Origin: Thermoleophilia bacterium
Lineage (GTDB): Bacteria > Actinomycetota > Thermoleophilia > Gaiellales > SKUG01
Direction: 5' to 3'
Length of the DNA: 64,000 nucleotides
Assembly: GCA_025964555.1 (NCBI GenBank)
Contig: JAOPYQ010000015.1
Location: forward strand, 149,296-213,295
The notes below the pieces were generated by a model. That model saw nothing but the letters and a program-made list of their open reading frames with translations, was not told where the DNA came from and searched no databases. Below are positions 1 through 7,227 of this stretch, in pieces (within the stretch, counting starts at the first letter, position 1; each line of letters starts with the position of its first letter). The translations under genes and the position numbers were made by a program.

Positions 1-402
1 GAGGATGGCGGCCTTGGGCATGAGCGCGCCGATGCCGGCGAGCAGCGCGGGGATCGCGCTGCCGGGGCCGGGGATGCTGCCGTCGGCGCCGTGTCGCTCG
101 CGGTGGAGCGCGCCACCGAGGACGACGTAGATGCCGAATCCGATGAGCATGTTGAGCGCGGTGCTGACGGCGCCGACCAGGGTGAGCGTTCGCAGGTCGG
201 CCGCATCGAAGCCGCCGTCGAAGATCGCCTTGAACACGTCCTCGGCGTCGGGAACGAGCGACGCCTGGACCTGCGCGGACACGCCGGCCACCAGTGCCGA
301 CAGCCCGGCGAACACCGCGAGCGTTGGGAGCCAGGAGCCGACGCGGTCCATGCCGCGTCCGTAGCCCTCGCTGATCGACTTGCCGATGTCAGGGGTCGCC
401 AT
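1..402 (-). CDS. Partial multi-pass membrane protein, unrecognised
   Basis: The frame opens at ATG 402 and is still open at base 1, so only the first 134 residues are visible. Hydrophobic segments lie at about residues 24-42, 73-97 and from 115 onward, separated by a soluble stretch (residues 46-70, acidic) and a short polar loop with RERHGAD. There is no cleavable signal peptide; residue 24 onward looks like a membrane anchor. It is transcribed in the same direction as the peptidase-like gene at 497-1411, about 95 bases downstream of that gene's stop. No family is recognised. The reading frame is convincing because it is free of stops and alternates hydrophobic and polar blocks in a sensible way. 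Confidence 0.7.
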   Translation of the reverse strand, partial: MATPDIGKSISEGYGRGMDRVGSWLPTLAVFAGLSALVAGVSAQVQASLVPDAEDVFKAIFDGGFDAADLRTLTLVGAVSTALNMLIGFGIYVVLGGALHRERHGADGSIPGPGSAIPALLAGIGALMPKAAIL

Positions 403-496
403 GCTCGTCTCCGCGTCGCTCGATGATCGATGTCGGGCGTGGACGCCCACACTCGAAGTTCGGCGCCCGAAGCGTGGCTCCTGCGCGCGACGCGAC

Positions 497-1411
497 CTAG
501 CGGTAGGACACGTGCACGTGATCGAAGTGCTGCAGGCGGTTGTACTCGCCGCGGTTGGACGACTTGAGCGCCTCGAGCTGCGCACGGGTCTTGTCCGGAT
601 ACGTGTACTCGCGCCACTCCCAGTTGTTGGTGGCTGACGCGATGCGTCCGTCGGAGATGACGTACTTCACGTTGAGCTGCCCGGCCTTGCCCTGCTGTCG
701 CATGTGCTCGGCGAACGCCTTCATCGTCGGCGTGGCGCCGTCCGAGGCCGCGACGCCGATCGGCAGCGTGCCGACGTCCGTCGCGTTGCCCGAATCGTGG
801 TCTGACGTGCCGTTGCCCTCGCGCTTGCCGCTCACGAGCGGCAGGCCGTACCTGTGCGCTTCCTCGAGCCCGCGCTTCGCGGCGGCGCTGAGCCCGCCGG
901 TGCCGGACTTGTCCTTGACCGAGGAGGGATCGACGAGCCCCGCGCCGGGTGATGCGGCGGGTGCCTGGGTCGCGGCGGGCGCCGAGTTCGCGTGCTGCTC
1001 GGCGCTTGGAGCCGTTGGTGCGGCGTTCGCGCCCAGCTGCGTGACGCCTTCGGCGGCGTGGTTCATCGTGCAGCCCGGCATGCCGCACTGACCGACCTGT
1101 CCCGGTTGCTGCGCCACCTGCCCAGGTGCAGGTCCGGGCGCGCCGCCAGCCGTCACGGCGCCGCCCTGGAGCTTCGCGATGAGGTCGGTGACCGACGCGA
1201 TGATCGACTGGATCGCGGGAATGAGCTGTTCCGGGGAGACGTTCGCCGCGCCCTGCGCGGCCTGGAGCGTGCCTCCGCCGACGGCGTTCGCGGGCGAGGT
1301 CGTCGTCAGCGGGGATGCCTGCAGCGGCGGAGGAGGCGTCGCGCAGCTGGGGTCGACCGGCGCAGGCTGCTGTGGCAGCGCGCCCGTGACCGGACTGATG
1401 GTCGGTGTCAT
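497..1411 (-). CDS. Peptidase-like protein (DH...HVH domain) with disordered MPGC-motif N-terminus
   Basis: 304 residues from ATG 1411, preceded by a GGGGGG-type ribosome site; the open frame extends further upstream but that extension is basic and unlike protein. Residues 1-57 are Pro/Ala/Thr-rich with no signal peptide. A hydrophobic helix is at 58-82, CGMPGCTMNH at 109-118, then a disordered linker to about 170. The C-terminal 130 residues carry DHDSGNATD (204-212) and a terminal HFDHVHVSYR. This His...Asp...HxH pattern resembles the ARB_07466-like/M15-type zinc peptidase fold seen at the C-terminus of actinobacterial NlpC-like and lytic proteins. The likely role is peptidoglycan peptide cleavage; family placement is from memory. 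The lack of a Sec signal on a presumed cell-wall enzyme is odd. A related motif occurs in the protein at 61775-62872. Confidence 0.8.
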   Translation of the reverse strand: MTPTISPVTGALPQQPAPVDPSCATPPPPLQASPLTTTSPANAVGGGTLQAAQGAANVSPEQLIPAIQSIIASVTDLIAKLQGGAVTAGGAPGPAPGQVAQQPGQVGQCGMPGCTMNHAAEGVTQLGANAAPTAPSAEQHANSAPAATQAPAASPGAGLVDPSSVKDKSGTGGLSAAAKRGLEEAHRYGLPLVSGKREGNGTSDHDSGNATDVGTLPIGVAASDGATPTMKAFAEHMRQQGKAGQLNVKYVISDGRIASATNNWEWREYTYPDKTRAQLEALKSSNRGEYNRLQHFDHVHVSYR

Positions 1412-1696
1412 CGGCGTTTCCCCCCAAAGTTGGTGCGCTCGTGGTGGCTCACGTGCGCCCGCGAGGAAGCCGATACGTGCAGTGGCATGCAGCGTCGGCG
1501 TGGCTTCCTCCATTCCACGGTGCACCAGCTTCGACGATCTGACAAGAGTCGATCCGTCTGGAAAGCGACGCCGTTGCGATACGTGCAACATGCGAGGAAG
1601 CCTCAAGGCACCGCATGGGAGCGCCGATGCGTGCAGTACGGCGCATCCTGTCGAGTTGACGGGGATGCCCCACGGACACCAGAGCCAGGGGAACAG

Positions 1697-2731
1697 GTGG
1701 CGGAAGCCCTTTCACAGAGCGACATCGATTCGCTGCTCGCGATGGCTGCGGAGCATCCCGCGTCGTCGGGCGGCGAAGGCGATGCTGCGCCAGGTGCTCC
1801 GACTCCCACGACCCCGGGAACGAGCCGCGATACGGCGCGCCACCGATACGTCCGCAAGATGGACTTCGCCCGTCCCTCCAAGTTCAACAAGGACCAGCTG
1901 CGAACGCTGCAGATGCTCCACGAAGCGTTCTGCCGACGCGCCTCCACCTACCTGTCCGGCACCGTGCGATCGCTCGTCGAGGTCTCCGTCACCGGAGCCG
2001 AGCAGATCCCGTACGGCGATTTCGTGTCGTCGCTGCCGGTACCGACCTTCACGAGCGTCCTCGAGGTCTCGCCGCTCGGCACCAACGCGATGGCGTCGAT
2101 CGACCTGCCGTTGCTGTTCGCGATGATTGACCGCATGCTCGGCGGCCCGGGCACCAACGTCTCCCGTGTGCGCGAGCTCACCGAGATCGAGGCCGGCCTC
2201 GCGTCGAACCTCATGGAGCGACTGCTCGACGAGCTGAGCGGCGCCTGGGGCGACCTGGTTCCCGTCGAGTTCCGACTGCGCGGTATCGAGATGAACGCGC
2301 AGTTCGCACAGATCGTGCCGGCGTCGGAGCCGAGCGTGCTCATCATCATGGAGCTGTCGATCGGCACGGCCACCGGCTCGCTGTCGATCTGCCTGCCCTA
2401 TCGCTCGATCGAGCCGGTCGTCGGCGACCTCGCTGCGCATCGCTACTTCTCGAGCGGCGAGGATTCGCCCGACAACCGTGCTGCGCTGCTCGCCTCGCTC
2501 CAGGGAGTGTCGATGCCCGTTCGCGCGGAGATCGGCGCGACCAGGGTACCCGTGGAAACCGTGCTCGGCCTGCAGCCCGGAGACGTCGTGCCGCTCGGTC
2601 GCCGCGTCGACGATGGCGTACGCCTCGTGATCGGCAACACGCGCGCCTACAGCGCGATGCCCGGACGCGACGGCAACCGCGTCGCGGTTCGCATCGTCGA
2701 TCGCATCGATCATGACGGCGGTGTGCGATGA
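1697..2731 (+). CDS. fliM: Flagellar motor switch protein FliM
   Basis: 344 residues from GTG 1697, preceded by AGGGGAA about 5 bases upstream. The N-terminus has LSQSDIDSLL (residues 5-14), the CheY-P binding motif (LSQxEIDALL in well-studied FliM). A flexible acidic/Pro linker (15-45) follows. The middle domain runs from about 50 (MDFARPSKF, YGDFVSSLP, MIDRMLGGPG) and the SpoA domain covers roughly the last 80 residues. FliM sits in the cytoplasmic C-ring, receives the chemotaxis signal and reverses rotation. Its stop overlaps the fliN start by 4 bases (ATGA), so the two are translationally coupled. The longer upstream open frame (from 992) is Arg-rich noise and was not used. Confidence 0.95.
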   Translation: MAEALSQSDIDSLLAMAAEHPASSGGEGDAAPGAPTPTTPGTSRDTARHRYVRKMDFARPSKFNKDQLRTLQMLHEAFCRRASTYLSGTVRSLVEVSVTGAEQIPYGDFVSSLPVPTFTSVLEVSPLGTNAMASIDLPLLFAMIDRMLGGPGTNVSRVRELTEIEAGLASNLMERLLDELSGAWGDLVPVEFRLRGIEMNAQFAQIVPASEPSVLIIMELSIGTATGSLSICLPYRSIEPVVGDLAAHRYFSSGEDSPDNRAALLASLQGVSMPVRAEIGATRVPVETVLGLQPGDVVPLGRRVDDGVRLVIGNTRAYSAMPGRDGNRVAVRIVDRIDHDGGVR

Positions 2732-3822
2732 CGCCCCCGGCCCCGCAGCCGACCCCGTGGTCGGAGCATCGAATGCTTGCCGAGACGATCGGCCAGGCTG
2801 CGGCGGATGCCGCGAGCTCGGCTATCGGCACCAACGTCGACCTCGGCATCGCCACCAGCGGCGATCCCGAGGAGATGGTGATCGGACGACCGGTCCCGCT
2901 GCGCGCGATCATCGTCACCTATCACCGCCCCCTTCGCGACGTGATGGTCTTCATCACCTCGCTCAAGGAAGAGGCCGTGCGCCCCGTCATCGAGGCGGTT
3001 GCGACCGCGACGATCACGGCGCTCGACCTGCCGACGTCTCCGGACCAGCACGGCCCCCTCGGCCAGTTCTCCATCGCTGACGCGGTCGAGTACGAGACGT
3101 CCGAAGAGGCGCTGGAGCAGGTCGACGCGCTGTACCTCGAAGCGACGTACGGACTCGAGCTGCCGACCGGTGAGGTCCAGATGGTCCTCGGCACCGGCCT
3201 GCTCGAATCGGCTGCGTGCTTCGTCCATGGCATCGCCGATCCATTCGCCACCGAAGCCGGGTTCCTTCCGGCCGGCGTCGAGCTGGAGCTGGGCGATTCG
3301 ATCGGGCTGAGCGAGGACGAGCGTCGCCTCGAGCTTGGCGACGGCCAGATCGGCGAGCTCGCCGACGGCGCCCTCGCCTTCGGTGGCGCAGGCGCAGCCA
3401 CGAGCGGTGGCGTCGAGGAGTTCGACGCGATGCTCGCCGCGCAGGAGCGAGCCGAGGCCGATGCCGTCGCCGCGATCGCCGCGCAGCACGCTGCGACCGC
3501 ACGCGCGAACGTTGCCGCGGCCGAGCTTCCGAGCTTTGCCGAGCAGACCCCCACCGGACGCTGGACGGAGCTGCTGAGCGGCGTCGAGGTCGAGCTGTCC
3601 GCGGAGCTGGGTCGAGCCGACCTCGCACTTCGCGACATCACCAACCTGGCCGCCGAGAGCGTGCTGACGCTCGACCAGATGGTCAACGAGCCGGTGTCGG
3701 TCTACGTCAACGGCACCCGCTACGCCACGGCACGCCTGGTCGTCGTCGACGGCGAGTACGGCATCGAGATCCTCGAGGTCGTCGAGCAGCAGGAGTTCCT
3801 GCCCGCGACGCTCGCGGCCTGA
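2728..3822 (+). CDS. fliN: Flagellar motor switch protein FliN with CheC-like N-terminal half
   Basis: 364 residues, starting inside the fliM stop. Residues 20-205 resemble the CheC/FliY phosphatase-type domain, with helix-rich repeats such as LAETIGQAAADAAS and LGTGLLESAACFV. Residues 225-270 form an Ala/Glu-rich linker. Residues 281-352 are the SpoA (FliN) domain: LLSGVEVELSAELGRADLAL, then VSVYVNG and GEYGIEILE. It is much longer than enteric FliN (about 140 residues) and closer in design to FliY of Gram-positive bacteria, which combines a C-ring subunit with a CheY-P phosphatase. I did not find a clear, intact CheC active-site motif (D/S-x3-E-x2-N-x22-P), so phosphatase activity is uncertain. 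No other flagellar basal-body gene is adjacent. Confidence 0.9.
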   Translation: MTPPAPQPTPWSEHRMLAETIGQAAADAASSAIGTNVDLGIATSGDPEEMVIGRPVPLRAIIVTYHRPLRDVMVFITSLKEEAVRPVIEAVATATITALDLPTSPDQHGPLGQFSIADAVEYETSEEALEQVDALYLEATYGLELPTGEVQMVLGTGLLESAACFVHGIADPFATEAGFLPAGVELELGDSIGLSEDERRLELGDGQIGELADGALAFGGAGAATSGGVEEFDAMLAAQERAEADAVAAIAAQHAATARANVAAAELPSFAEQTPTGRWTELLSGVEVELSAELGRADLALRDITNLAAESVLTLDQMVNEPVSVYVNGTRYATARLVVVDGEYGIEILEVVEQQEFLPATLAA

Positions 3823-3850
3823 GCCCACGCGCGTCGGATACGATCGCGCC

Positions 3851-4363
3851 ATGCATGCCGGTCACGATGAAGACGACGACGAGACGTACCGGTGCTACCG
3901 GCACCCCTCGGTCGAGACCGCACTGCGGTGCCTCTCCTGTGATCGGCCCATCTGCGTCGACTGCGCCAATCACGGTCCGGTCGGCATCAAGTGCCCGGAG
4001 TGCTCACGCGTGTCACGCGCTGCGCGAGGCGTGATTCCTGCGCAGCGGATCGCGCGTGGCGTCCTCGCGGGAGTGATCGTCGCACTGGTGCTCGGGACCA
4101 TTCTCTACCTCGTCCCGGTGCCGTTCATCGGCATCATCCTCGCGTTCTTCGCAGGAGCCGCAACCGGTAACGTCGTGCGTCGGGCGAGCGGCGGCTATCG
4201 AGATCCTGTCCTCGCGCGCGGCGCCATGGTCGCCGCCGCGGTGGGCATGCTGGCGTATCCGATCGCGGATGCTCTCGCGTACGGCGCGTTCGGCCAGGGA
4301 CTGGTCTGGTCGGTCGTTGGCGCGGCGGCGGCCGCCTACGGCGCGTTCACCCGCGCGAGCTGA
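3851..4363 (+). CDS. B-box-type zinc finger membrane protein
   Basis: 170 residues from ATG 3851, 28 bases after fliN. The N-terminal cytoplasmic part is acidic and then holds a zinc-binding array: C15, H18, C27, C30, C35, C38, H41, C48, C51 (CYRHPS, CLSCDRPICVDC, CPEC). This is the B-box-like finger often found fused to rhomboids or small membrane proteins in Actinobacteria. Four hydrophobic segments follow (about 70-90, 91-109, 126-143, 148-166). Known members lack an assigned function. It may be co-transcribed with fliMN, but a flagellar role cannot be claimed. Hairpins in the repeat at 4370-4466 probably end the transcript. Confidence 0.85.
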   Translation: MHAGHDEDDDETYRCYRHPSVETALRCLSCDRPICVDCANHGPVGIKCPECSRVSRAARGVIPAQRIARGVLAGVIVALVLGTILYLVPVPFIGIILAFFAGAATGNVVRRASGGYRDPVLARGAMVAAAVGMLAYPIADALAYGAFGQGLVWSVVGAAAAAYGAFTRAS

Positions 4364-4369
4364 CCCCGG

Positions 4370-4466
4370 ACGCACACGCGGGGCCGCCCGAAGGCGACTC
4401 CCGCCCAAGGGGCACCCGGCGTGCTCGTTCTGCTCGCACGCACACGCGGGGCCGCCCGAAGGCGAC
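4370..4466. repeat. Two identical 29-bp direct repeats forming terminator-like hairpins
   Basis: An identical 29-base unit occurs at 4370-4398 and 4438-4466 (68-base offset). Each copy contains GGGGCCGCC-CGAA-GGCGAC, able to fold as a stem with a CGAA loop; the second copy closes fully with CCCC. A shared GTGCTCGT follows both. The pair sits between two convergent genes (zinc-finger membrane protein and LysM protein), where a bidirectional terminator is expected. Confidence 0.6.
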
Positions 4467-4538
4467 CCCGTAGTGCGTGCTCGTCCCATCCCTGACTAAG
4501 GCGTCAGGGTGTCCCAGGGGGATCTCGATGAAGTCATG

Positions 4539-5738
4539 TCAGCCGGGGAGTGGCGGAGGAAGCTCACCCGAGCCGTCCGGAACGGGCGGCGGGGGCGGAA
4601 GCTCACCATTCGGGTTCGGCCAGCCCGGAGGCTTCGGACCCGTGTTCGTGGGCTTGTCAGGGCCATCGTCCGTGTTGGGCGGAAGCGTCGTCGGACCGTC
4701 CTTCTTGCCTGGACCGTCCTTCTTGGGCGGTGCATCGTTCTTCGGCGGACCGTCCTTCTTGGGCGGGCCGTCCTTCTTGGGCGGACCGTCGTGCTTGGTC
4801 GGCGCGCCGGGCGTGTGCGTACCCGGCGTGTAGGGCTTGGCGGGCCCCGTGAACATCGGCTTGTAGTCGAAGTCCGGAACCTTGAGGTCCTTGGACGGGA
4901 CCTTGAGCACCTGGCCCGGCTGGATCAGGTCGGGGTGCGAGATCGTGTCGCGGTTGGCCCAGTACAGCTGCTGCCACGTGACGCCGTACTTCGGCGCGAT
5001 GGCGGACAGGTACTCGCCCTTGCCAACCGTGTGGGTGCCGCGGCCGCGCGGGGTCTGGTCGACCTTGCTCGGCGGATCGACCTTGGACGGCGGCTCACCC
5101 TTCGACGGCGGCTCACCCTTCGATGGCGGCTCACCCTTGCTCGGAGGCGGAGGCGGCAGCTCACCCTTGGACGGCGGCTCACCCTTGGACGGCGGCTCGC
5201 CCTTGCCCGGAGGCGGAGGCGGCAGTTCGTCCTTGCCGGGAGGCGGCGGCAGCGTGTCTCCGGGCGGCGGCGTCGGGATGCCACCCTTGGGCGGCGGAGT
5301 CTGGTCCACCGGCGACTGCGGCGGTGTGCTGGTACCGGGCGGCGGGGTCGTCGGCGTCTGGTCGACCGGCTGCTGCGACGGAGCCTGCGGGGCCTGCGGA
5401 ACGTTCGGAGCGCACCCGATGTATGCCCACCCCTGCTGGACCTGGGGCGCGTACGCCGCCTTGCCGGGCGCCTGCTGCTGCAGCGCGCCATCCACGGAAT
5501 CGGGCATCGGTGCGCCCGTGTCCTTGGGCAGGAAGCGCTGCACGAACGAAGGAATCCCGGCGGCTGGGTCCGACGACGGCGTATCAGCGCCGCCGCCAGT
5601 CACGCTCGAGCCGAGGACATCGGCGAGTGCCGCGTCGACGTATGAACCAGAACCGGCTGCCGGCGGCTGCGCGCCCGCTGCTGGAGTGCTCACGTTGATC
5701 GGCAGCGTCTGCGTGCTGCCAGCGACGGAGTTCGTCAT
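4539..5738 (-). CDS. Proline-rich LysM-domain protein without signal peptide
   Basis: 399 residues from ATG 5738, with GAGGGGGAAG just upstream. Residues 1-33 are Ser/Thr/Ala/Pro/Asn-rich with no charged residue and no hydrophobic signal core. Residues 120-228 are a Pro/Gly/Lys tract with repeated SKGEPP units. A LysM domain occupies about 233-282 (THTVGKGEYLSAIAPKYGV, then LIQPGQVLKVP), which binds peptidoglycan or chitin. The tail (310-399) repeats PPKKDG and ends in PPPPP. The architecture is that of a cell-wall-associated protein, yet there is no visible Sec or Tat signal; export by another route is inferred. The gene is single, with an untranslated gap of about 330 bases upstream. Confidence 0.85.
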   Translation of the reverse strand: MTNSVAGSTQTLPINVSTPAAGAQPPAAGSGSYVDAALADVLGSSVTGGGADTPSSDPAAGIPSFVQRFLPKDTGAPMPDSVDGALQQQAPGKAAYAPQVQQGWAYIGCAPNVPQAPQAPSQQPVDQTPTTPPPGTSTPPQSPVDQTPPPKGGIPTPPPGDTLPPPPGKDELPPPPPGKGEPPSKGEPPSKGELPPPPPSKGEPPSKGEPPSKGEPPSKVDPPSKVDQTPRGRGTHTVGKGEYLSAIAPKYGVTWQQLYWANRDTISHPDLIQPGQVLKVPSKDLKVPDFDYKPMFTGPAKPYTPGTHTPGAPTKHDGPPKKDGPPKKDGPPKNDAPPKKDGPGKKDGPTTLPPNTDDGPDKPTNTGPKPPGWPNPNGELPPPPPVPDGSGELPPPLPG

Positions 5739-6071
5739 CCGGTCTTCCCCCTCGGTTCCCTCGCGGAACTGACCGGTAGTCGTGGTCGTCACCCCCGTGA
5801 CGCCGCGCGGCCGTTCCGCATCACCTGTGTGTCGCATCCGACGCGATTGTCGTTTCACCGGTTTCCACACTCGCCAGCGATGCCATCGAACCGCTGAAAC
5901 CGCGCCGGAATTACGAACGGGGGCGTCGTTCGCTGAGAACGACACCCCCGCCACACCACCACGTGTGACCGTGATTGCTCACGGCCGTGAAACCGTCGGC
6001 GGCTCGTGCGAGCTAGCTCGCTGATGATCCTGCACGACGATTCAGAGTCCAGCCACGGACAGCAGGTCGGC
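5739..6071. other. 333-base gap with hairpin and palindrome
   Basis: I see no credible gene here. A hairpin is formed by CGGGGGCGTCGTTC (5918-5931) and GAACGACACCCCCG (5937-5950), 14 pairs with one G-T, loop GCTGA; it lies downstream of the small minus-strand gene at 6072-6266 and could end it. A perfect palindrome GCGAGCTAGCTCGC lies at 6008-6021. No promoter for the LysM gene could be identified. Confidence 0.5.
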
Positions 6072-6266
6072 CTAGGCAGTCAGCTCGTAGAGAAAGCCGT
6101 CCCGGCCCTCCACGATCTCCACCAGGCGCTGCGCCTCGGAAGTGGCTTCGACACAGTCGAACGCCCGCGATTCACGCGCCAGGAGGAGAGCCTCTCGGCG
6201 GAGCCAGCGCTGCATGCGTCGGCGTCGGTAGTGCATCGTGAGCGAGTGAGCCATGTCGGATTCCAT
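6072..6266 (-). CDS. Small basic hypothetical protein
   Basis: 64 residues from ATG 6266, or 60 from the internal ATG 6254, which has GAGGAA about 10-12 bases upstream. It is rich in Arg and Leu (MHYRRRRMQRWLRREALLLA) and then acidic (EATSEAQRLVEIVEG), as in a small helical protein. No family is recognised. Support comes from the plausible ribosome site, the sensible composition and the hairpin downstream at 5918-5950. It could be a chance frame. Confidence 0.4.
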   Translation of the reverse strand: MESDMAHSLTMHYRRRRMQRWLRREALLLARESRAFDCVEATSEAQRLVEIVEGRDGFLYELTA

Positions 6267-6366
6267 TCCTCAGTTGACCTGTACCCTGCTGTCGCACTCG
6301 ACGCCGTTCGGCGTTTCACGAGGGCCACGCGTTGGCCCGGACTACGCGATCGGCGGAACCGTGCCT

Positions 6367-6392
6367 CGCGTGCGCGCGCACGCGCGCGCGTG
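6367..6392. repeat. Alternating purine-pyrimidine (CG/CA) tract
   Basis: A 26-base run of strictly alternating purine and pyrimidine, almost all CG, lies between the small gene at 6072-6266 and the end of the HTH-receiver gene. Such tracts can adopt Z-DNA or fold back on themselves; it may act as part of a terminator. No function is claimed. Confidence 0.4.
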
Positions 6393-6447
6393 AAGTGGGT
6401 TGCGTCAGAGCTGTGCCGAGGGGCGGGTCGACGAGGCCGGCGGTCGC

Positions 6448-7023
6448 TCAGCTGCGAGCGGCAGCCGCCGCGGCGGCCGCATGCTGCTCGATGAGGCGCC
6501 GGCTGGTGACGACGAGCTCGCGGATGTCGAACGGCTTGGCGATGAACGCGTCTGCGCCGAGTTCGCGCGATCGCTCCTCGACTCGCGGACCAAGTGCACT
6601 CATCGCGAGCACTGGCACCTTCACGCCGAACTGTGAGAGGTACTTCATGACCTGGAAGCCATCGATGCCCGGCATCATGATGTCCAGCAGCACGAGCGAT
6701 GGTGGCGACTGGTCGAGCGAATCGAGCCCCAGCAGACCGCTCTCGGCCTCGGCGACGTCGAACCCGACCGCCGAGAACGCCTCGCGCAGGACATAGCGAA
6801 TCGACGGGTCGTCATCGATCACGAGTACGGCCGGCTTCGCGTTCGGCATCACGGTCCGTGCCAGGCGCTGGACCTCGCTCGCACGGAAACGACGGTGGCC
6901 ACCGGCCGTCCGCTGCTCTTCGAGCTTGCCGTCGGCTGCCCAGTTGCGAACGGTCGTCGCGCTGACCCGAAGGATCTGCGCGGCCTCGTTCACCGTGAGG
7001 AATTCGTCGTTGGAATGCGACAT
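6448..7023 (-). CDS. BldC-like HTH fused to response-regulator receiver domain
   Basis: 191 residues from ATG 7023. Residues 8-55 are a MerR-superfamily winged HTH of the BldC/excisionase type (FLTVNEAAQILRVSATTVRN, then KLEEQRTAGGHRRFRASEV). Residues 63-178 are a complete receiver domain: acidic pocket D70-D72, phospho-acceptor D114 in LVLLDIMMPG, switch S142, and K163 in FIAKPF. The C-terminus is a poly-Ala helix. Most response regulators have the receiver first; here the DNA-binding domain is first. It is transcribed divergently from flagellin 1 and shares its 204-base upstream region, so it may control flagellin or itself. The kinase partner is unknown; two orphan kinases lie further along (32000-33238 and 37442-38983). 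Confidence 0.9.
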   Translation of the reverse strand: MSHSNDEFLTVNEAAQILRVSATTVRNWAADGKLEEQRTAGGHRRFRASEVQRLARTVMPNAKPAVLVIDDDPSIRYVLREAFSAVGFDVAEAESGLLGLDSLDQSPPSLVLLDIMMPGIDGFQVMKYLSQFGVKVPVLAMSALGPRVEERSRELGADAFIAKPFDIRELVVTSRRLIEQHAAAAAAAARS

Positions 7024-7115
7024 ATCCCGCAGCGCCTACCCGGCATGCGACGCATCGAACCCACCTGCTCATGCGTACCCTTGCGAGTCACTTTTGCAGA
7101 TTTGGCGATTAGCTA

Positions 7116-7143
7116 TAAAGGTCTTGGCGAGGTGTGCCGATGC
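7116..7143 (+). promoter_or_regulatory. Sigma-28-type promoter of flagellin 1
   Basis: TAAA (7116-7119), 16 bases, GCCGATGC (7136-7143), close to the flagellar sigma consensus TAAA-N15-GCCGATAA. It ends 84 bases before the flagellin ATG. A matching element lies at almost the same distance before flagellin 2. The motif TTTTGCAGAT (7092-7101) upstream also recurs before flagellin 2. Confidence 0.7.
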
Positions 7144-7227
7144 GCCTTTCGTTGGAGCGACAGGATGTTGCGCCACTCCCTCGGGGGATATCGGGGGGGA
7201 CACTTATCGTCACGGAGGACGACCACC

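Noticed and set aside
992..1696. Long upstream extension of the fliM frame (579 residues)
   Set aside because: The added residues are Arg/Ala-rich and antisense to the peptidase-like gene; FliM begins at the LSQSDIDSLL motif with its own ribosome site and GTG.
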